From: Muribaculaceae bacterium
GTDB taxonomy: Bacteria; Bacteroidota; Bacteroidia; Bacteroidales; Muribaculaceae
DNA: 64,000 nucleotides
Direction of reading: 5' to 3'
Assembly (NCBI GenBank): GCA_017621225.1
Contig: JAGATN010000013.1
Coordinates: forward strand, 124,001 to 188,000
A program made the translations under genes and the position numbers. Positions 53,111 to 61,604 of this stretch are shown piece by piece. A model generated the notes under the pieces. The model saw only the letters and a list, made by a program, of their open reading frames with translations. It did no database searches and had not been told where the DNA came from. Position 1 is the stretch's first letter, and every line of letters starts with the position of its first letter.

Positions 53111-53650
53111 TTATACACTCTTACCCATCTCGTATGCCTCTTGCATATAGGGAGAATCGAGGATTTCACCTTTCTCATAGACGCCCCGACCGTATATGAC
53201 GCCCAACTCCTTGGAGCCGGGTATGCAATCTGCCATACCGCGCATACAGGCCAGTGCGGTGTCCATTGTATGCACTTCGTTCTCGGCTGCGGTCATGATG
53301 TAGTACAGTTCCTTGTTTCGGATTACTTCATACTTGGCCACCATGCGGTCGAAAACTGCTTTCAACTGTGCCGAGATAGAATACATATACACCGGGGATG
53401 CGAAAACGAGAACATCCGCATCAAGAATCTTTGGCATCAGTGCGTTCATGTCATCTTTTTTGCAGCAAACGCCGTCGTGCGAGCTGCAATAATAACATCC
53501 CGAGCAATAGCCGATATTGTGGGCGGAGATGAAATACTTCTCAACTTCATGTCCGGCCTCCATTGCTCCTTTGAGAAATTGGTCACATAGTGTATCGGAG
53601 TTGCCTCCATATCGGGGACTGCCCGACAGAATCAATACTTTCTTTGTCAT
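53111..53650 (-). CDS. Flavodoxin-family NAD(P)H-dependent oxidoreductase with cysteine cluster
   Basis: 179 residues. FMN-binding start LILSGSPRYGGNS, then CSGCYYCSSHDGVCCKKDD (cysteines near 49-64), typical of iron-sulfur flavoprotein-like NADPH-dependent FMN reductases, and FASPVYMYSISAQLKAVFDR. It probably reduces quinones or acts with the EFR1 ferredoxin encoded upstream. Codon choice (ATC/ATT, GTC, CTG; few ATA) differs from neighbouring genes and suggests transfer. Third gene of the operon. Confidence 0.88.
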   Translation of the reverse strand: MTKKVLILSGSPRYGGNSDTLCDQFLKGAMEAGHEVEKYFISAHNIGYCSGCYYCSSHDGVCCKKDDMNALMPKILDADVLVFASPVYMYSISAQLKAVFDRMVAKYEVIRNKELYYIMTAAENEVHTMDTALACMRGMADCIPGSKELGVIYGRGVYEKGEILDSPYMQEAYEMGKSV

Positions 53651-53653
53651 AAT

Positions 53654-54010
53654 TCAGTCTCTATCTTTCTTTGAATACTTGTCGCGGACTATCTCGTAGG
53701 CCCGGCGGACGCAGGTATATATCATGCTGTCAGGCATATCCTCGTTGAGATTAACCCTGAGCCAGAACTTCATAGCTTTGTTTACAGGAGTGGTCACAGC
53801 TGAATATCGCTCTGTAATCATCGCAATATCTTCATCCGTACATCGGAATGACACCGAGGTAAAGTCGTCCATATCCGCCATACAGAACATGTGGCCAAGC
53901 ACATAGAACACCAGCAGCGAGTCGTAACGGCGTGCGAACGTCCCGAAGGGAGTCTTCTCCGTCACCCCGTCCATCGACAGGCAAAAATCGCGAAATTCCT
54001 CGATATTCAT
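53654..54010 (-). CDS. MmcQ/YjbR family protein
   Basis: 118 residues. Matches the YjbR fold: the opening EEFRDFCLSMDGVTEKTPFG and the C-terminal KAMKFWLRVNLNEDMPDSMI region. The family is often called DNA-binding from structure, but the role is unproven. It sits two to three bases from both neighbours in the redox operon and shares their codon use. Confidence 0.85.
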   Translation of the reverse strand: MNIEEFRDFCLSMDGVTEKTPFGTFARRYDSLLVFYVLGHMFCMADMDDFTSVSFRCTDEDIAMITERYSAVTTPVNKAMKFWLRVNLNEDMPDSMIYTCVRRAYEIVRDKYSKKDRD

Positions 54011-54012
54011 TG

Positions 54013-54759
54013 TTAGAAGAATAATTCCGGCTCGCGTCGTTTTGAGTTCTGGGCACAGAATATTTTTCCTGCCGTGACATACATGACACCTTTGAACTTA
54101 CGTGCATGGGTGCCGCAGACAGCGATGCAACGACAGCATGTAATGCACTTGTCCTTGTCCGTTTTCAAAGTCACAGGGTCAATAGCCCCGGTCGGACACT
54201 CACGGGCACATACACCGCACGAGCGGCATGCCGTTTCTTCCGTCTGGGGGCGCAGCGGCACCGCGCCCGGGGTCTTGTACGGACGGGTTCCCTTGATTGT
54301 CGATATATCCAGTTTGCCGGACTCCCTGGCTCTTTTGATAAAATCAGCCGCAATCGCCATGTCCGAGGCATCGGGCCTGCCATTGGCGACCTTCGGGAAT
54401 ATGCAGTGCTGTGCGATAAATGCTCCGGCGGCAACGACCTCAAAACCATCCTCCGCCGCAATGTCAGCCAGTTCGAGCAAAGCATCGTCATAGTCACGGT
54501 TGCCATAAACGACAGCGACAATCGCTTTCATCCCGTGTCCGTCAATCTGACGGAACAGTTCTGCCGCCATAGCCGGGATGCGTCCGGCATAGACCGGGGA
54601 TATCAAAAGTGCCGTATCTCCGTCCACAAGATCAGATTCAACCTCGCACGGCCCATGGGTCAAGTCAATCAGTTGTGATTCCTCGCCAAAAGCTTCTGTC
54701 ATTGCCTTGGCATATTTACGCGTCGTGTTAGATGGACTGAAAAAGAATGTATGCAGCAT
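54013..54759 (-). CDS. EFR1-type ferredoxin with flavodoxin domain
   Basis: 248 residues. N-terminal flavodoxin-like fold (FFFSPSNTTRKYA, about 1-150) and two 4Fe-4S clusters near the C-terminus (CRSCGVCARECP and CITCCRCIAVCG, each with CxxCxxCxxxC). This matches the EFR1 family of flavodoxin-ferredoxin fusions. Likely cytosolic electron carrier. First intact gene of the redox operon, 17 bases after an HU-like stub. Confidence 0.9.
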   Translation of the reverse strand: MLHTFFFSPSNTTRKYAKAMTEAFGEESQLIDLTHGPCEVESDLVDGDTALLISPVYAGRIPAMAAELFRQIDGHGMKAIVAVVYGNRDYDDALLELADIAAEDGFEVVAAGAFIAQHCIFPKVANGRPDASDMAIAADFIKRARESGKLDISTIKGTRPYKTPGAVPLRPQTEETACRSCGVCARECPTGAIDPVTLKTDKDKCITCCRCIAVCGTHARKFKGVMYVTAGKIFCAQNSKRREPELFF

Positions 54760-54776
54760 AAGGGTTATTTTATGAA

Positions 54777-54842
54777 TTATTTCTTCAACGGGATTTTCGC
54801 CATCGTTTTTGATATTTCGTTTGCTATTTCTGCTTTAGTCAT
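54777..54842 (-). pseudogene. 21-codon HU-like stub (5' remnant)
   Basis: ATG at 54842, TAA at 54777-54779. The first dozen residues (MTKAEIANEISK) read like the start of a Bacteroidota HU/IHF protein, which should be about 90 residues; the reading frame then leaves the family and stops. It has a good promoter at the proper distance and leads directly into the EFR1 gene. Alternatively a leader peptide unrelated to HU. Confidence 0.45.
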
Positions 54843-54872
54843 TTAGTCTTGAATTCGATATTTATCAGCACG

Positions 54873-54880
54873 CAAAATTA
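54873..54880 (-). promoter_or_regulatory. -7 box TAATTTTG for the HU-like stub and redox operon
   Basis: TAnnTTTG match on the minus strand, 30 bases before the stub ATG. Confidence 0.65.
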
Positions 54881-54934
54881 CTAAAAATCGGAGACATAGG
54901 CAATGTGACTTTGCTATGCTGAGGGACCCTATAA

Positions 54935-55045
54935 TCCTACGCGCTCACTGCCTTTCGAGAGGAGAAAATCGTAGCTGAAACCAAAGATGCTATGTTCAAA
55001 GATAAGAAGTCCATGGCCGAAATGGAAGAAATCCGGAGAAATTGA
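54935..55045 (+). pseudogene. Open fragment of 36 codons, possible gene remnant
   Basis: Plus-strand stretch ending in TGA at 55043-55045; the peptide end is helical and charged (KDKKSMAEMEEIRRN). A stop codon stands directly before it and no start is convincing. It reads like the C-terminus of a lost gene but I cannot name it. Confidence 0.25.
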
Positions 55046-55093
55046 CCTTGAAGAAACAATCCGGGGAAAGCTAAAACATAAAGGGCACAAGCC

Positions 55094-55120
55094 CAAAATG
55101 CCGCCTGTGGCGGCATTTTG
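55094..55120. repeat. Perfect inverted repeat
   Basis: 12-bp arms CAAAATGCCGCC/GGCGGCATTTTG with a three-base loop; could end transcription on either strand. Confidence 0.6.
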
Positions 55121-55128
55121 AATAACAG

Positions 55129-55168
55129 GAGTCCGGCGCTTCGACTGAGAGGTCAAAGCGCCGGACTC
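55129..55168 (-). terminator. Hairpin downstream of hppA
   Basis: 13-bp perfect arms GAGTCCGGCGCTT/AAGCGCCGGACTC with a 14-base loop, 43 bases past the hppA stop on the minus strand. No T run. Confidence 0.6.
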
Positions 55169-55211
55169 TTATCAATTCGGCATGTCACACACTGACATAC
55201 TCCGATGTCTA

Positions 55212-57416
55212 TTACAACAAGCTCCAGCTTACCGTCAATCCGGCCATCACGATGGCAACCATCGACATAAGCTTGATGAGGATATTGAGGCTCGGGCCCG
55301 ACGTATCCTTAAACGGATCACCTACCGTGTCACCAACTACCGTTGCGCGGTGAACTTCGCTACCCTTGCCGCCGAAGTTGCCTTCTTCGATATATTTCTT
55401 GGCGTTATCCCATGCACCGCCCGCATTAGCCATGAAGATGGCCAATACAAAGCCTGCTGCAAGACCGCCTACCAACAATCCTATCACGCCCGGAACTCCG
55501 AATACAAGACCGGTAAGGATAGGAGCCACTATGGCAAGAAGCGACGGGAAAATCATTTCCTTTTGCGCTCCCTTTGTCGATATCTGTACGCAACGTGCGT
55601 AATCTGGTTCTGCTTCTCCGCTAAGAATGCCCTTTATTTCACGGAATTGACGGCGAACTTCCTCAACCATGTGTGCGGCCGCGCGGCCTACCGCATTCAT
55701 GGTAAGACCGCAGAACAGGAATGCCATCATGGCGCCTATGAACATACCCGAAAGAACCTTGGGATTCATCAGCGTCACGTCATAGTAAGTCATGAAGTCG
55801 GTAAACGAAGCTTCGTGCAGAGGACGAAGAATGTTGCCCGGCAAGGTAAGCACATCCTGTCCGAGACGCGACATGCCTATGCGCAATTCCTCAACATACG
55901 ATGCCAACAAGGCAAGGCCGGTCAATGCCGCCGAACCGATGGCGAAACCTTTGCCGGTAGCGGCAGTGGTGTTGCCAAGCGAGTCGAGAGCATCGGTACG
56001 TTTGCGCACCTTTTCGCCAAGACCGCTCATCTCGGCATTACCGCCGGCATTGTCGGCGATGGGGCCATAAGCGTCGGTGGCGAGAGTTATGCCAAGCGTC
56101 GAGAGCATGCCAACGGCAGCGATGCCGATGCCATAAAGGCCCATGCCTACGTTTGTGAAGTCAAATCCGGCAGCCACCCAATACGAAAGAATGATGCCGG
56201 CAACTACTGCCAACACCGGAATGGCGGTTGAAATCATACCAAGGCCGACACCCGATATAATCACGGTAGCCGGGCCGGTAGTTCCGCTTTCAGCAAGCTT
56301 GCGGGTAGGTTTATATGACTGCGAAGTATAATATTCGGTTGAACGTCCTATCACGATTCCGACCAACAGACCGATTACGACGGAGAACGATATGTTTACC
56401 CAGTTCTGAATTCCGAGAGCCCAAAGTATGCCGAATGTAGCAGCAACGATGAGCAGCGAGCTCAGATTAGTGCCCAGCGACAGCGATCCGAGAAGATCCT
56501 TCATCGTAGCATCTTCCTTAGTGCGCACCGAGAATATGCCGATTATCGAAAGCACGATGCCCACGGCGGCTATCAACATCGGAGCCACAACGGCCTTGAA
56601 CTGCATATCCACATCGCCCGTGCCGATGAATGCGGCGGCACCGAGAGCCGATGTGGCCAGAATTGAACCGCAATACGATTCATACAGGTCGGCACCCATG
56701 CCGGCAACGTCGCCCACGTTATCGCCTACGTTATCGGCTATGGTTGCGGGGTTGCGCGGATCATCTTCAGGAATGCCTGCCTCAACCTTGCCCACCAAGT
56801 CGGCGCCAACGTCGGCAGCCTTGGTATATATGCCTCCGCCTACGCGCGCGAACAGAGCCTGGGTACTTGCACCCATGCCGAAAGTAAGCATCGTAGTGGT
56901 GATCATACACAATTTAGCGGTAGGCGAAGCCACATCCTCAGGAACGAAATAGTCGAGGATAACATACCAGAACGATATGTCGAGAAGGCCGAGACCTACA
57001 ACCACCAGACCCATCACGGCACCGCTGCGGAAAGCTACGCGCAAGCCCTTGTTGAGAGAGTCGCGAGCCGCATTGGCGGTTCGAGCCGATGCATATGTGG
57101 CCGTTTTCATTCCAAGGAAGCCTGACAATCCGGAGAAGAAACCACCGGTAAGGAATGCCACGGGAACCCATGAATTTTGTAAATTAAAACCATATGCCAG
57201 TATTGAGAAGAAAACCACCAATACGAGGAATACGATTCCCACGATTTTGTACTGCTGACGAAGGTAGGACATAGCACCGCGACGCACGTGCGATGCGATT
57301 TTGCGCATAACGTCAGTGCCCTCGCTCTCCTTCATCATCCCCCGATAAAAATACCAGGCCAGCAACAATGCCAAAATTGAAGCGGCCGGTACAATCCAGA
57401 ATAGAAGATTGCTCAT
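55212..57416 (-). CDS. hppA: Membrane-bound pyrophosphatase (ion pump)
   Basis: 734 residues, about 16 membrane helices. Substrate-site motifs include [20 protein letters not shown] and [19 protein letters not shown], and near the end [18 protein letters not shown] and [20 protein letters not shown]-type segment. The [10 protein letters not shown] motif has alanine at the position where K+-independent enzymes have lysine, so it should be potassium-dependent. It couples pyrophosphate hydrolysis to sodium and/or proton export; which ion is not decided from sequence. Single gene with its own promoter. Confidence 0.96.
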   Translation of the reverse strand: MSNLLFWIVPAASILALLLAWYFYRGMMKESEGTDVMRKIASHVRRGAMSYLRQQYKIVGIVFLVLVVFFSILAYGFNLQNSWVPVAFLTGGFFSGLSGFLGMKTATYASARTANAARDSLNKGLRVAFRSGAVMGLVVVGLGLLDISFWYVILDYFVPEDVASPTAKLCMITTTMLTFGMGASTQALFARVGGGIYTKAADVGADLVGKVEAGIPEDDPRNPATIADNVGDNVGDVAGMGADLYESYCGSILATSALGAAAFIGTGDVDMQFKAVVAPMLIAAVGIVLSIIGIFSVRTKEDATMKDLLGSLSLGTNLSSLLIVAATFGILWALGIQNWVNISFSVVIGLLVGIVIGRSTEYYTSQSYKPTRKLAESGTTGPATVIISGVGLGMISTAIPVLAVVAGIILSYWVAAGFDFTNVGMGLYGIGIAAVGMLSTLGITLATDAYGPIADNAGGNAEMSGLGEKVRKRTDALDSLGNTTAATGKGFAIGSAALTGLALLASYVEELRIGMSRLGQDVLTLPGNILRPLHEASFTDFMTYYDVTLMNPKVLSGMFIGAMMAFLFCGLTMNAVGRAAAHMVEEVRRQFREIKGILSGEAEPDYARCVQISTKGAQKEMIFPSLLAIVAPILTGLVFGVPGVIGLLVGGLAAGFVLAIFMANAGGAWDNAKKYIEEGNFGGKGSEVHRATVVGDTVGDPFKDTSGPSLNILIKLMSMVAIVMAGLTVSWSLL

Positions 57417-57455
57417 AATTAAAACGTATTAAATTTAAGTAAATTACTTTTCATT

Positions 57456-57463
57456 CAAAGGTA
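57456..57463 (-). promoter_or_regulatory. -7 box TACCTTTG for hppA
   Basis: TAnnTTTG match on the minus strand, 39 bases before the start codon. Confidence 0.65.
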
Positions 57464-57476
57464 CGCATTTTTTCAC

Positions 57477-57506
57477 AAAAAAAGCCTCATAAAAGAGGCC
57501 TTTTTA
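57477..57506 (-). terminator. Terminator after argH
   Basis: On the minus strand AAAAAGGCCTC pairs with GAGGCTTTTTTT (one bulge), six-base loop, ending in a T run. It closes the arginine operon. Confidence 0.82.
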
Positions 57507-57525
57507 TGCTTTGTTTTCATTTATT

Positions 57526-58821
57526 TCATTTTCCCAACGCAGACATCATCTTTTTCATCTTACGGGCTATCTCGGCATTACACAAATTGCCGATGCTGCC
57601 TTGATGCGTATGATGCACCTCGCGCGTGGGCTTATATTCACCGGCTTGAACCTGAAGGCCAATCGTGCGGTATGCCTCGCGGAAAGGCACGCCCGACAAC
57701 GTCATTCGGTTCACATCCTCCACCGTAAACAGATAGTCGTACTTTTTATCCGAAAGTATGTCGTCATTCACTTTTATGTGCTGCAACATGAAGTCGCACA
57801 TGTCAAGACACTCTATCAACGTGGTAGTGGCCGGGAACACTATGTCCTTGAGCAACTGCAAATCGCGATTGTATCCGAGAGGCAGATTGGCGGTAAGCAA
57901 TGCTATTTCATTCGACACCGATTGCAATCTATTGCACTTTCCGCGCATTATCTCAAATACATCGGGGTTCTTTTTATGAGGCATTATGCTCGAGCCGGTG
58001 GTAAGTTCGTCAGGAAACGAAATGAAGCCGAAATTCTGACACATATACATACACACGTCCATTGCAAAGTGGCCGAGCGTCGATGCTATTGCCGAAATGG
58101 CAAACGATGCGGCACGTTCCGTTTTGCCCCTGCTCATCTGCGCGGCTACCACATTGTAATGCATATCCTCGAATCCGAGCAAGCGAGTGGTCATGGAACG
58201 GTCGAGCGGGAACGACGATCCATATCCGGCTGCCGATCCGAGCGGATTCTGATTGGCTATGTTATATGCGCTTACGAGCAATTGCATGTCGTCGACGAGC
58301 GATTCGGCATATGCGCCAAACCACAGGCCAAACGACGAAGGCATGGCAATCTGCAAATGCGTATAACCGGGCATAAGCACGTTGCCATACTTTTCGCTGA
58401 GCGACTGAAAGCGTTCGAAAAGATGATTTACGGCATCGGCAATGCGAAGCAATTCGTCGCGCATGAACAGCTTGAGGTCTACCAGCACCTGGTCGTTGCG
58501 CGAACGCCCGGAATGTATTTTTTTACCTATGTCGCCGAGACGGGCCGTCAGAAGAAACTCCACTTGCGAATGCACATCCTCCACACCCGGCTCTATTTCA
58601 AATTCGCCTCTCTCTATCATAGCAAGTATGTCGGACAAGGCTTCAAGCAATACGTCAAGTTCGCTTTTCGAAAGCAAGCCTATGGATTCGAGCATGCGTA
58701 TGTGGGCCATAGAGCCCTGAACATCATACTTTGCCAATCGCATGTCAAGCTGTCGATCCTGACCTACGGTAAACTCCTCTATCAATTTATCGGGTTCGAA
58801 ACCCTTGCTCCATAACTTCAT
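57526..58821 (-). CDS. argH: Argininosuccinate lyase
   Basis: 431 residues. Fumarase/aspartase superfamily: AYDVQGSMAHIRML-type opening, SGRSRNDQVLVDLKLFMRDE, and the signature GSSIMPHKKNPDVFE with the catalytic serine loop. It splits argininosuccinate to arginine and fumarate, the last step. The start overlaps the stop of the deacetylase gene (ATGA). Last gene of the operon. Confidence 0.97.
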   Translation of the reverse strand: MKLWSKGFEPDKLIEEFTVGQDRQLDMRLAKYDVQGSMAHIRMLESIGLLSKSELDVLLEALSDILAMIERGEFEIEPGVEDVHSQVEFLLTARLGDIGKKIHSGRSRNDQVLVDLKLFMRDELLRIADAVNHLFERFQSLSEKYGNVLMPGYTHLQIAMPSSFGLWFGAYAESLVDDMQLLVSAYNIANQNPLGSAAGYGSSFPLDRSMTTRLLGFEDMHYNVVAAQMSRGKTERAASFAISAIASTLGHFAMDVCMYMCQNFGFISFPDELTTGSSIMPHKKNPDVFEIMRGKCNRLQSVSNEIALLTANLPLGYNRDLQLLKDIVFPATTTLIECLDMCDFMLQHIKVNDDILSDKKYDYLFTVEDVNRMTLSGVPFREAYRTIGLQVQAGEYKPTREVHHTHQGSIGNLCNAEIARKMKKMMSALGK

Positions 58822-59873
58822 AATGCCATAATTAACTTTTTATAAATTTCAATTGCTTCGACTATTTCATGCTCATACACATATTCGTCGGCAGTGTGGC
58901 TGCGCGACGATTCGCCCGGACCCATTTTCAATGAAGGAATATCAGGCATAAGAGCCATGTCGGACATAGTTGGCGACACATACGGAATGCCTCCCAATGC
59001 CTTCGCGGCCACCACAAGCGGATGCGACTCATCTATCACCGACGCCCTGATGCGAGTGGAGCGCGGAGTAACGTCCGACGTAACCGCGCGGCGTATCATG
59101 TCCACCACCTGTTCATTGGTATAAGCATCGGTAGTCCTTACGTCGACCACAAAGTCGCAACGCTCCGGCACGACGTTATGCTGACGGCCTGCATTTATCT
59201 GGGTTACGGATATTTTCATATCGCCCAACACGGTCGACGTTTTGTCAAACTTAAGATTACGCAATATTTCAATGTCGTCAACGGCCTTATAGAGCGCATT
59301 CACGCCTTCATTGCGCGCGGCGTGCCCCGTTACGCCATAAGCCACGCAATCAAGCACTACGAGTCCGCGCTCGGCTATGGCCGGTTGCATGCCTGTCGGC
59401 TCGCCCACCAACGCCATGTCAATGCCTATGCCAAGCTCCTTGAGGTGCGGCAGCAATGCCCTTACGCCCTTTTCGCCGCTGACCTCCTCCTCGGCCGTAA
59501 TGGCGAGAAGCAGATTCACTCCAATCGGCTCCCGATCGAGCAATCTGAACGTTTCGATCAACGACACAACCGACGCACCGGCATCGTTGCTTCCAAGACC
59601 AAATATCTTTCCGCCGGAACGGACTGGAACAAAGGGATCGTTAGTGTATGCGGGCGACGGCTTCACCGTGTCATGGTGCGAATTGAGCAACAGCGTGGGC
59701 CTTTCGGGGGTGAACTCCGACGATTGCACCCACACGTTGTTATATAAGCGATTGGCCGCAAATCCGCAATCAGACAGATACGATTCGATTATGTCGGCCG
59801 TGCCCGATTCGTCGCGCGACACAGATGGCGTCGATATCAACCGTTCGAGCAGTTTGATTGCTTGTGATGCCAT
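58818..59873 (-). CDS. M20 family deacylase of the arginine pathway (acetyl- or succinyl-citrulline deacylase)
   Basis: 351 residues. M20 peptidase: NSHHDTVKPSP (metal His and Asp), FGLGSNDAGASVV, AITAEEEVSGEKG (catalytic and metal Glu) and a lid domain about 170-280. In ArgF'-type pathways the carbamoyl group is added before the acyl group is removed, so this enzyme should act on acyl-citrulline instead of acyl-ornithine. Overlaps both argB (TAATG) and argH (ATGA). Confidence 0.9.
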   Translation of the reverse strand: MASQAIKLLERLISTPSVSRDESGTADIIESYLSDCGFAANRLYNNVWVQSSEFTPERPTLLLNSHHDTVKPSPAYTNDPFVPVRSGGKIFGLGSNDAGASVVSLIETFRLLDREPIGVNLLLAITAEEEVSGEKGVRALLPHLKELGIGIDMALVGEPTGMQPAIAERGLVVLDCVAYGVTGHAARNEGVNALYKAVDDIEILRNLKFDKTSTVLGDMKISVTQINAGRQHNVVPERCDFVVDVRTTDAYTNEQVVDMIRRAVTSDVTPRSTRIRASVIDESHPLVVAAKALGGIPYVSPTMSDMALMPDIPSLKMGPGESSRSHTADEYVYEHEIVEAIEIYKKLIMAL

Positions 59874-60646
59874 TATGAAATAACAGTACCGGTATCGACC
59901 AATAAATCACCTGAATATTTTATCGTAACGCTTCGCACGCCCGAACTTATGGCCTTGAAGGCATTGTCGATTTTCGGAATCATACCTTTGTTTACCACGC
60001 CCGACTTCTTTAATCCGGCGTAAATGTCGGCGGTGATGCTGCGTATCAGCGACGTGGGGTCGTCGATGTCGGCCAACACCCCTGCCTTCTCGAAACAGAA
60101 GCACAAATCGGCGGGCGCGATGCGCGATGCGGCAATGGCTATCGACGATGCCACGCTGTCGGCATTGCAATTGAGCAAATTGCCTTTGCCGTCATGCATT
60201 ATGGCACAAAACACCGGCACGATGCCCGAGCCGAGCAAGTTGGCAATGAACGAGTCGTCGATTTTGGCGGGGTCGATGTCGCCCACGTATCCGTAATCGA
60301 TGGGAACGGGATTACGCCGCGTTGCCGTGACCACATTTGCATCGGCACCCGTGAGACCGATGGCATTGCAACCTTCGGCTTGCAACAAAGCTATGATGCG
60401 CTTGTTGATCAATCCGGCATATACCATCGTAACCACATTGAGAGTCGCGGCGTCAGTTACCCTGCGGCCCTCTATCATAGTGGTGGGTATCTCAAGCTTG
60501 GCGCTCATCTTGGTGGCTTCCTTGCCACCGCCATGTATAAGAATCTTGGGGCCTTCGAGCTTTGCGAAATCCTTTACGAACGATTTAAGCGCATCAGCGT
60601 CGTCAATGACGTTGCCCCCTATCTTTACTACGGTTATATTCTTCAT
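59873..60646 (-). CDS. argB: Acetylglutamate kinase
   Basis: 257 residues. Amino-acid kinase fold with VVKIGGNVIDD, LIHGGGKEATKM and a C-terminal GMIPKIDNAFKAI segment. It phosphorylates the acylated glutamate, the second step of arginine synthesis. The short form without the N-terminal helix of arginine-sensitive kinases, so direct feedback is doubtful. Overlaps argF' by four bases. Confidence 0.95.
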   Translation of the reverse strand: MKNITVVKIGGNVIDDADALKSFVKDFAKLEGPKILIHGGGKEATKMSAKLEIPTTMIEGRRVTDAATLNVVTMVYAGLINKRIIALLQAEGCNAIGLTGADANVVTATRRNPVPIDYGYVGDIDPAKIDDSFIANLLGSGIVPVFCAIMHDGKGNLLNCNADSVASSIAIAASRIAPADLCFCFEKAGVLADIDDPTSLIRSITADIYAGLKKSGVVNKGMIPKIDNAFKAISSGVRSVTIKYSGDLLVDTGTVIS

Positions 60647-61599
60647 TTCAAGCCCTCCAACAATCGCTTGAGAACCGTTTGAGCCGAAATCTCACGGTTG
60701 GCGGCTTCGGGTATCACGATGCTGCGCTCCGACTCGATAACGTCGTCAGACACTATCATATTGCGTCGCACAGGCAGGCAATGCATGAAAAATGCATTGT
60801 CGGTAAGCGACATGGCTCGTGCGTCGACCATCCATGACCTGTCAGTGCTGAGCACTTTGCCATAGTTCGGATCAGCATATGCCGACCAGTTTTTGGCATA
60901 TATGAAATCGGCGCCTTCGAAAGCTTTGTCGCGATCATATTCGACACGCGCATTCCCCACGAAGCGAGGATCCAGCTCATAGCCTTCGGGGTGCGTTATC
61001 ACAAATTCGTAATCGGTGCGATTCATCCACTCGGCAAACGAGTTTGGCACGGCTTGCGGAAGCGCGCGCGGATGCGGCGCCCAGGTCATCACCACCTTCG
61101 GACGTGGCTTGGTTTTGAATTCTTCAATCGTAATCAAATCGGCAAAGCTCTGCAATGGATGCCGCGTGGCCGCCTCCATGCTGAACACCGACTTTCCGGA
61201 GTAACGAATGAACTGCTCAATCACGCGTTCTTCGTAATCCTCATTCTTATCCTTCAGTCCGGCAAACGACCTTACGCCGATTATGTCACAATAGCAGGCC
61301 ATCACCGGAATGGCTTCGAGAAGATGCTCAGCCTTATCGCCATCCATTATCACGCCACGTTCGGTTTCAAGCTTCCACGCACCTTGATTTACATCAAGCA
61401 CTATGACGTTCATACCCAAATTTATGGCAGCCTTCTGAGTGCTCAGACGAGTGCGCAGACTTGAGTTGAAAAATATCATCAGCAACGTGCGGTTGCGCCC
61501 CAGATCGGAAAAAGCAAAACGATCTTTCTTGATCATCAAAGCTTCGTCTACGGCCTCGCGCAGATTTCCTATATCGTCGACAGTGGTAAATTTTTTCAT
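60643..61599 (-). CDS. argF': N-acyl-ornithine carbamoyltransferase (succinyl type likely)
   Basis: 318 residues. Carbamoyltransferase with FFNSSLRTRLSTQ (carbamoyl phosphate loop), MEAATRHPLQSFADL and FMHCLPVRRN. It belongs to the acetyl/succinyl-ornithine group and not to normal ArgF. Position 90, in MDGDKAEHLLEA, is alanine; it is proline in the Bacteroides fragilis succinyl enzyme and glutamate in the Xanthomonas acetyl enzyme, and small residues there favour the succinyl substrate. It transfers carbamoyl to acyl-ornithine. Confidence 0.93.
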   Translation of the reverse strand: MKKFTTVDDIGNLREAVDEALMIKKDRFAFSDLGRNRTLLMIFFNSSLRTRLSTQKAAINLGMNVIVLDVNQGAWKLETERGVIMDGDKAEHLLEAIPVMACYCDIIGVRSFAGLKDKNEDYEERVIEQFIRYSGKSVFSMEAATRHPLQSFADLITIEEFKTKPRPKVVMTWAPHPRALPQAVPNSFAEWMNRTDYEFVITHPEGYELDPRFVGNARVEYDRDKAFEGADFIYAKNWSAYADPNYGKVLSTDRSWMVDARAMSLTDNAFFMHCLPVRRNMIVSDDVIESERSIVIPEAANREISAQTVLKRLLEGLK

Positions 61600-61604
61600 T
61601 CCAA

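Larger units (their letters stand above)
54843..55211. other. Eroded DNA between the redox operon and the pyrophosphatase gene
   Basis: No intact gene in about 370 bases. It holds the redox-operon promoter, a 36-codon open fragment (54935-55045) and two strong inverted repeats (55094-55120, 55129-55168). Confidence 0.6.

Noticed and set aside
53111-54759. Defence or mobile-element cargo
   Set aside because: The three genes are ordinary redox or YjbR-family proteins; no recombinase, repeats or target-site duplication were seen.
55182-56231. Plus-strand reading frame of 349 codons
   Set aside because: Antisense to hppA, whose motifs are complete; the product looks compositionally random.
57511-58815. 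Plus-strand reading frame of 434 codons
   Set aside because: It is the antisense of argH, which has the full lyase signature; long antisense frames arise here from codon bias.
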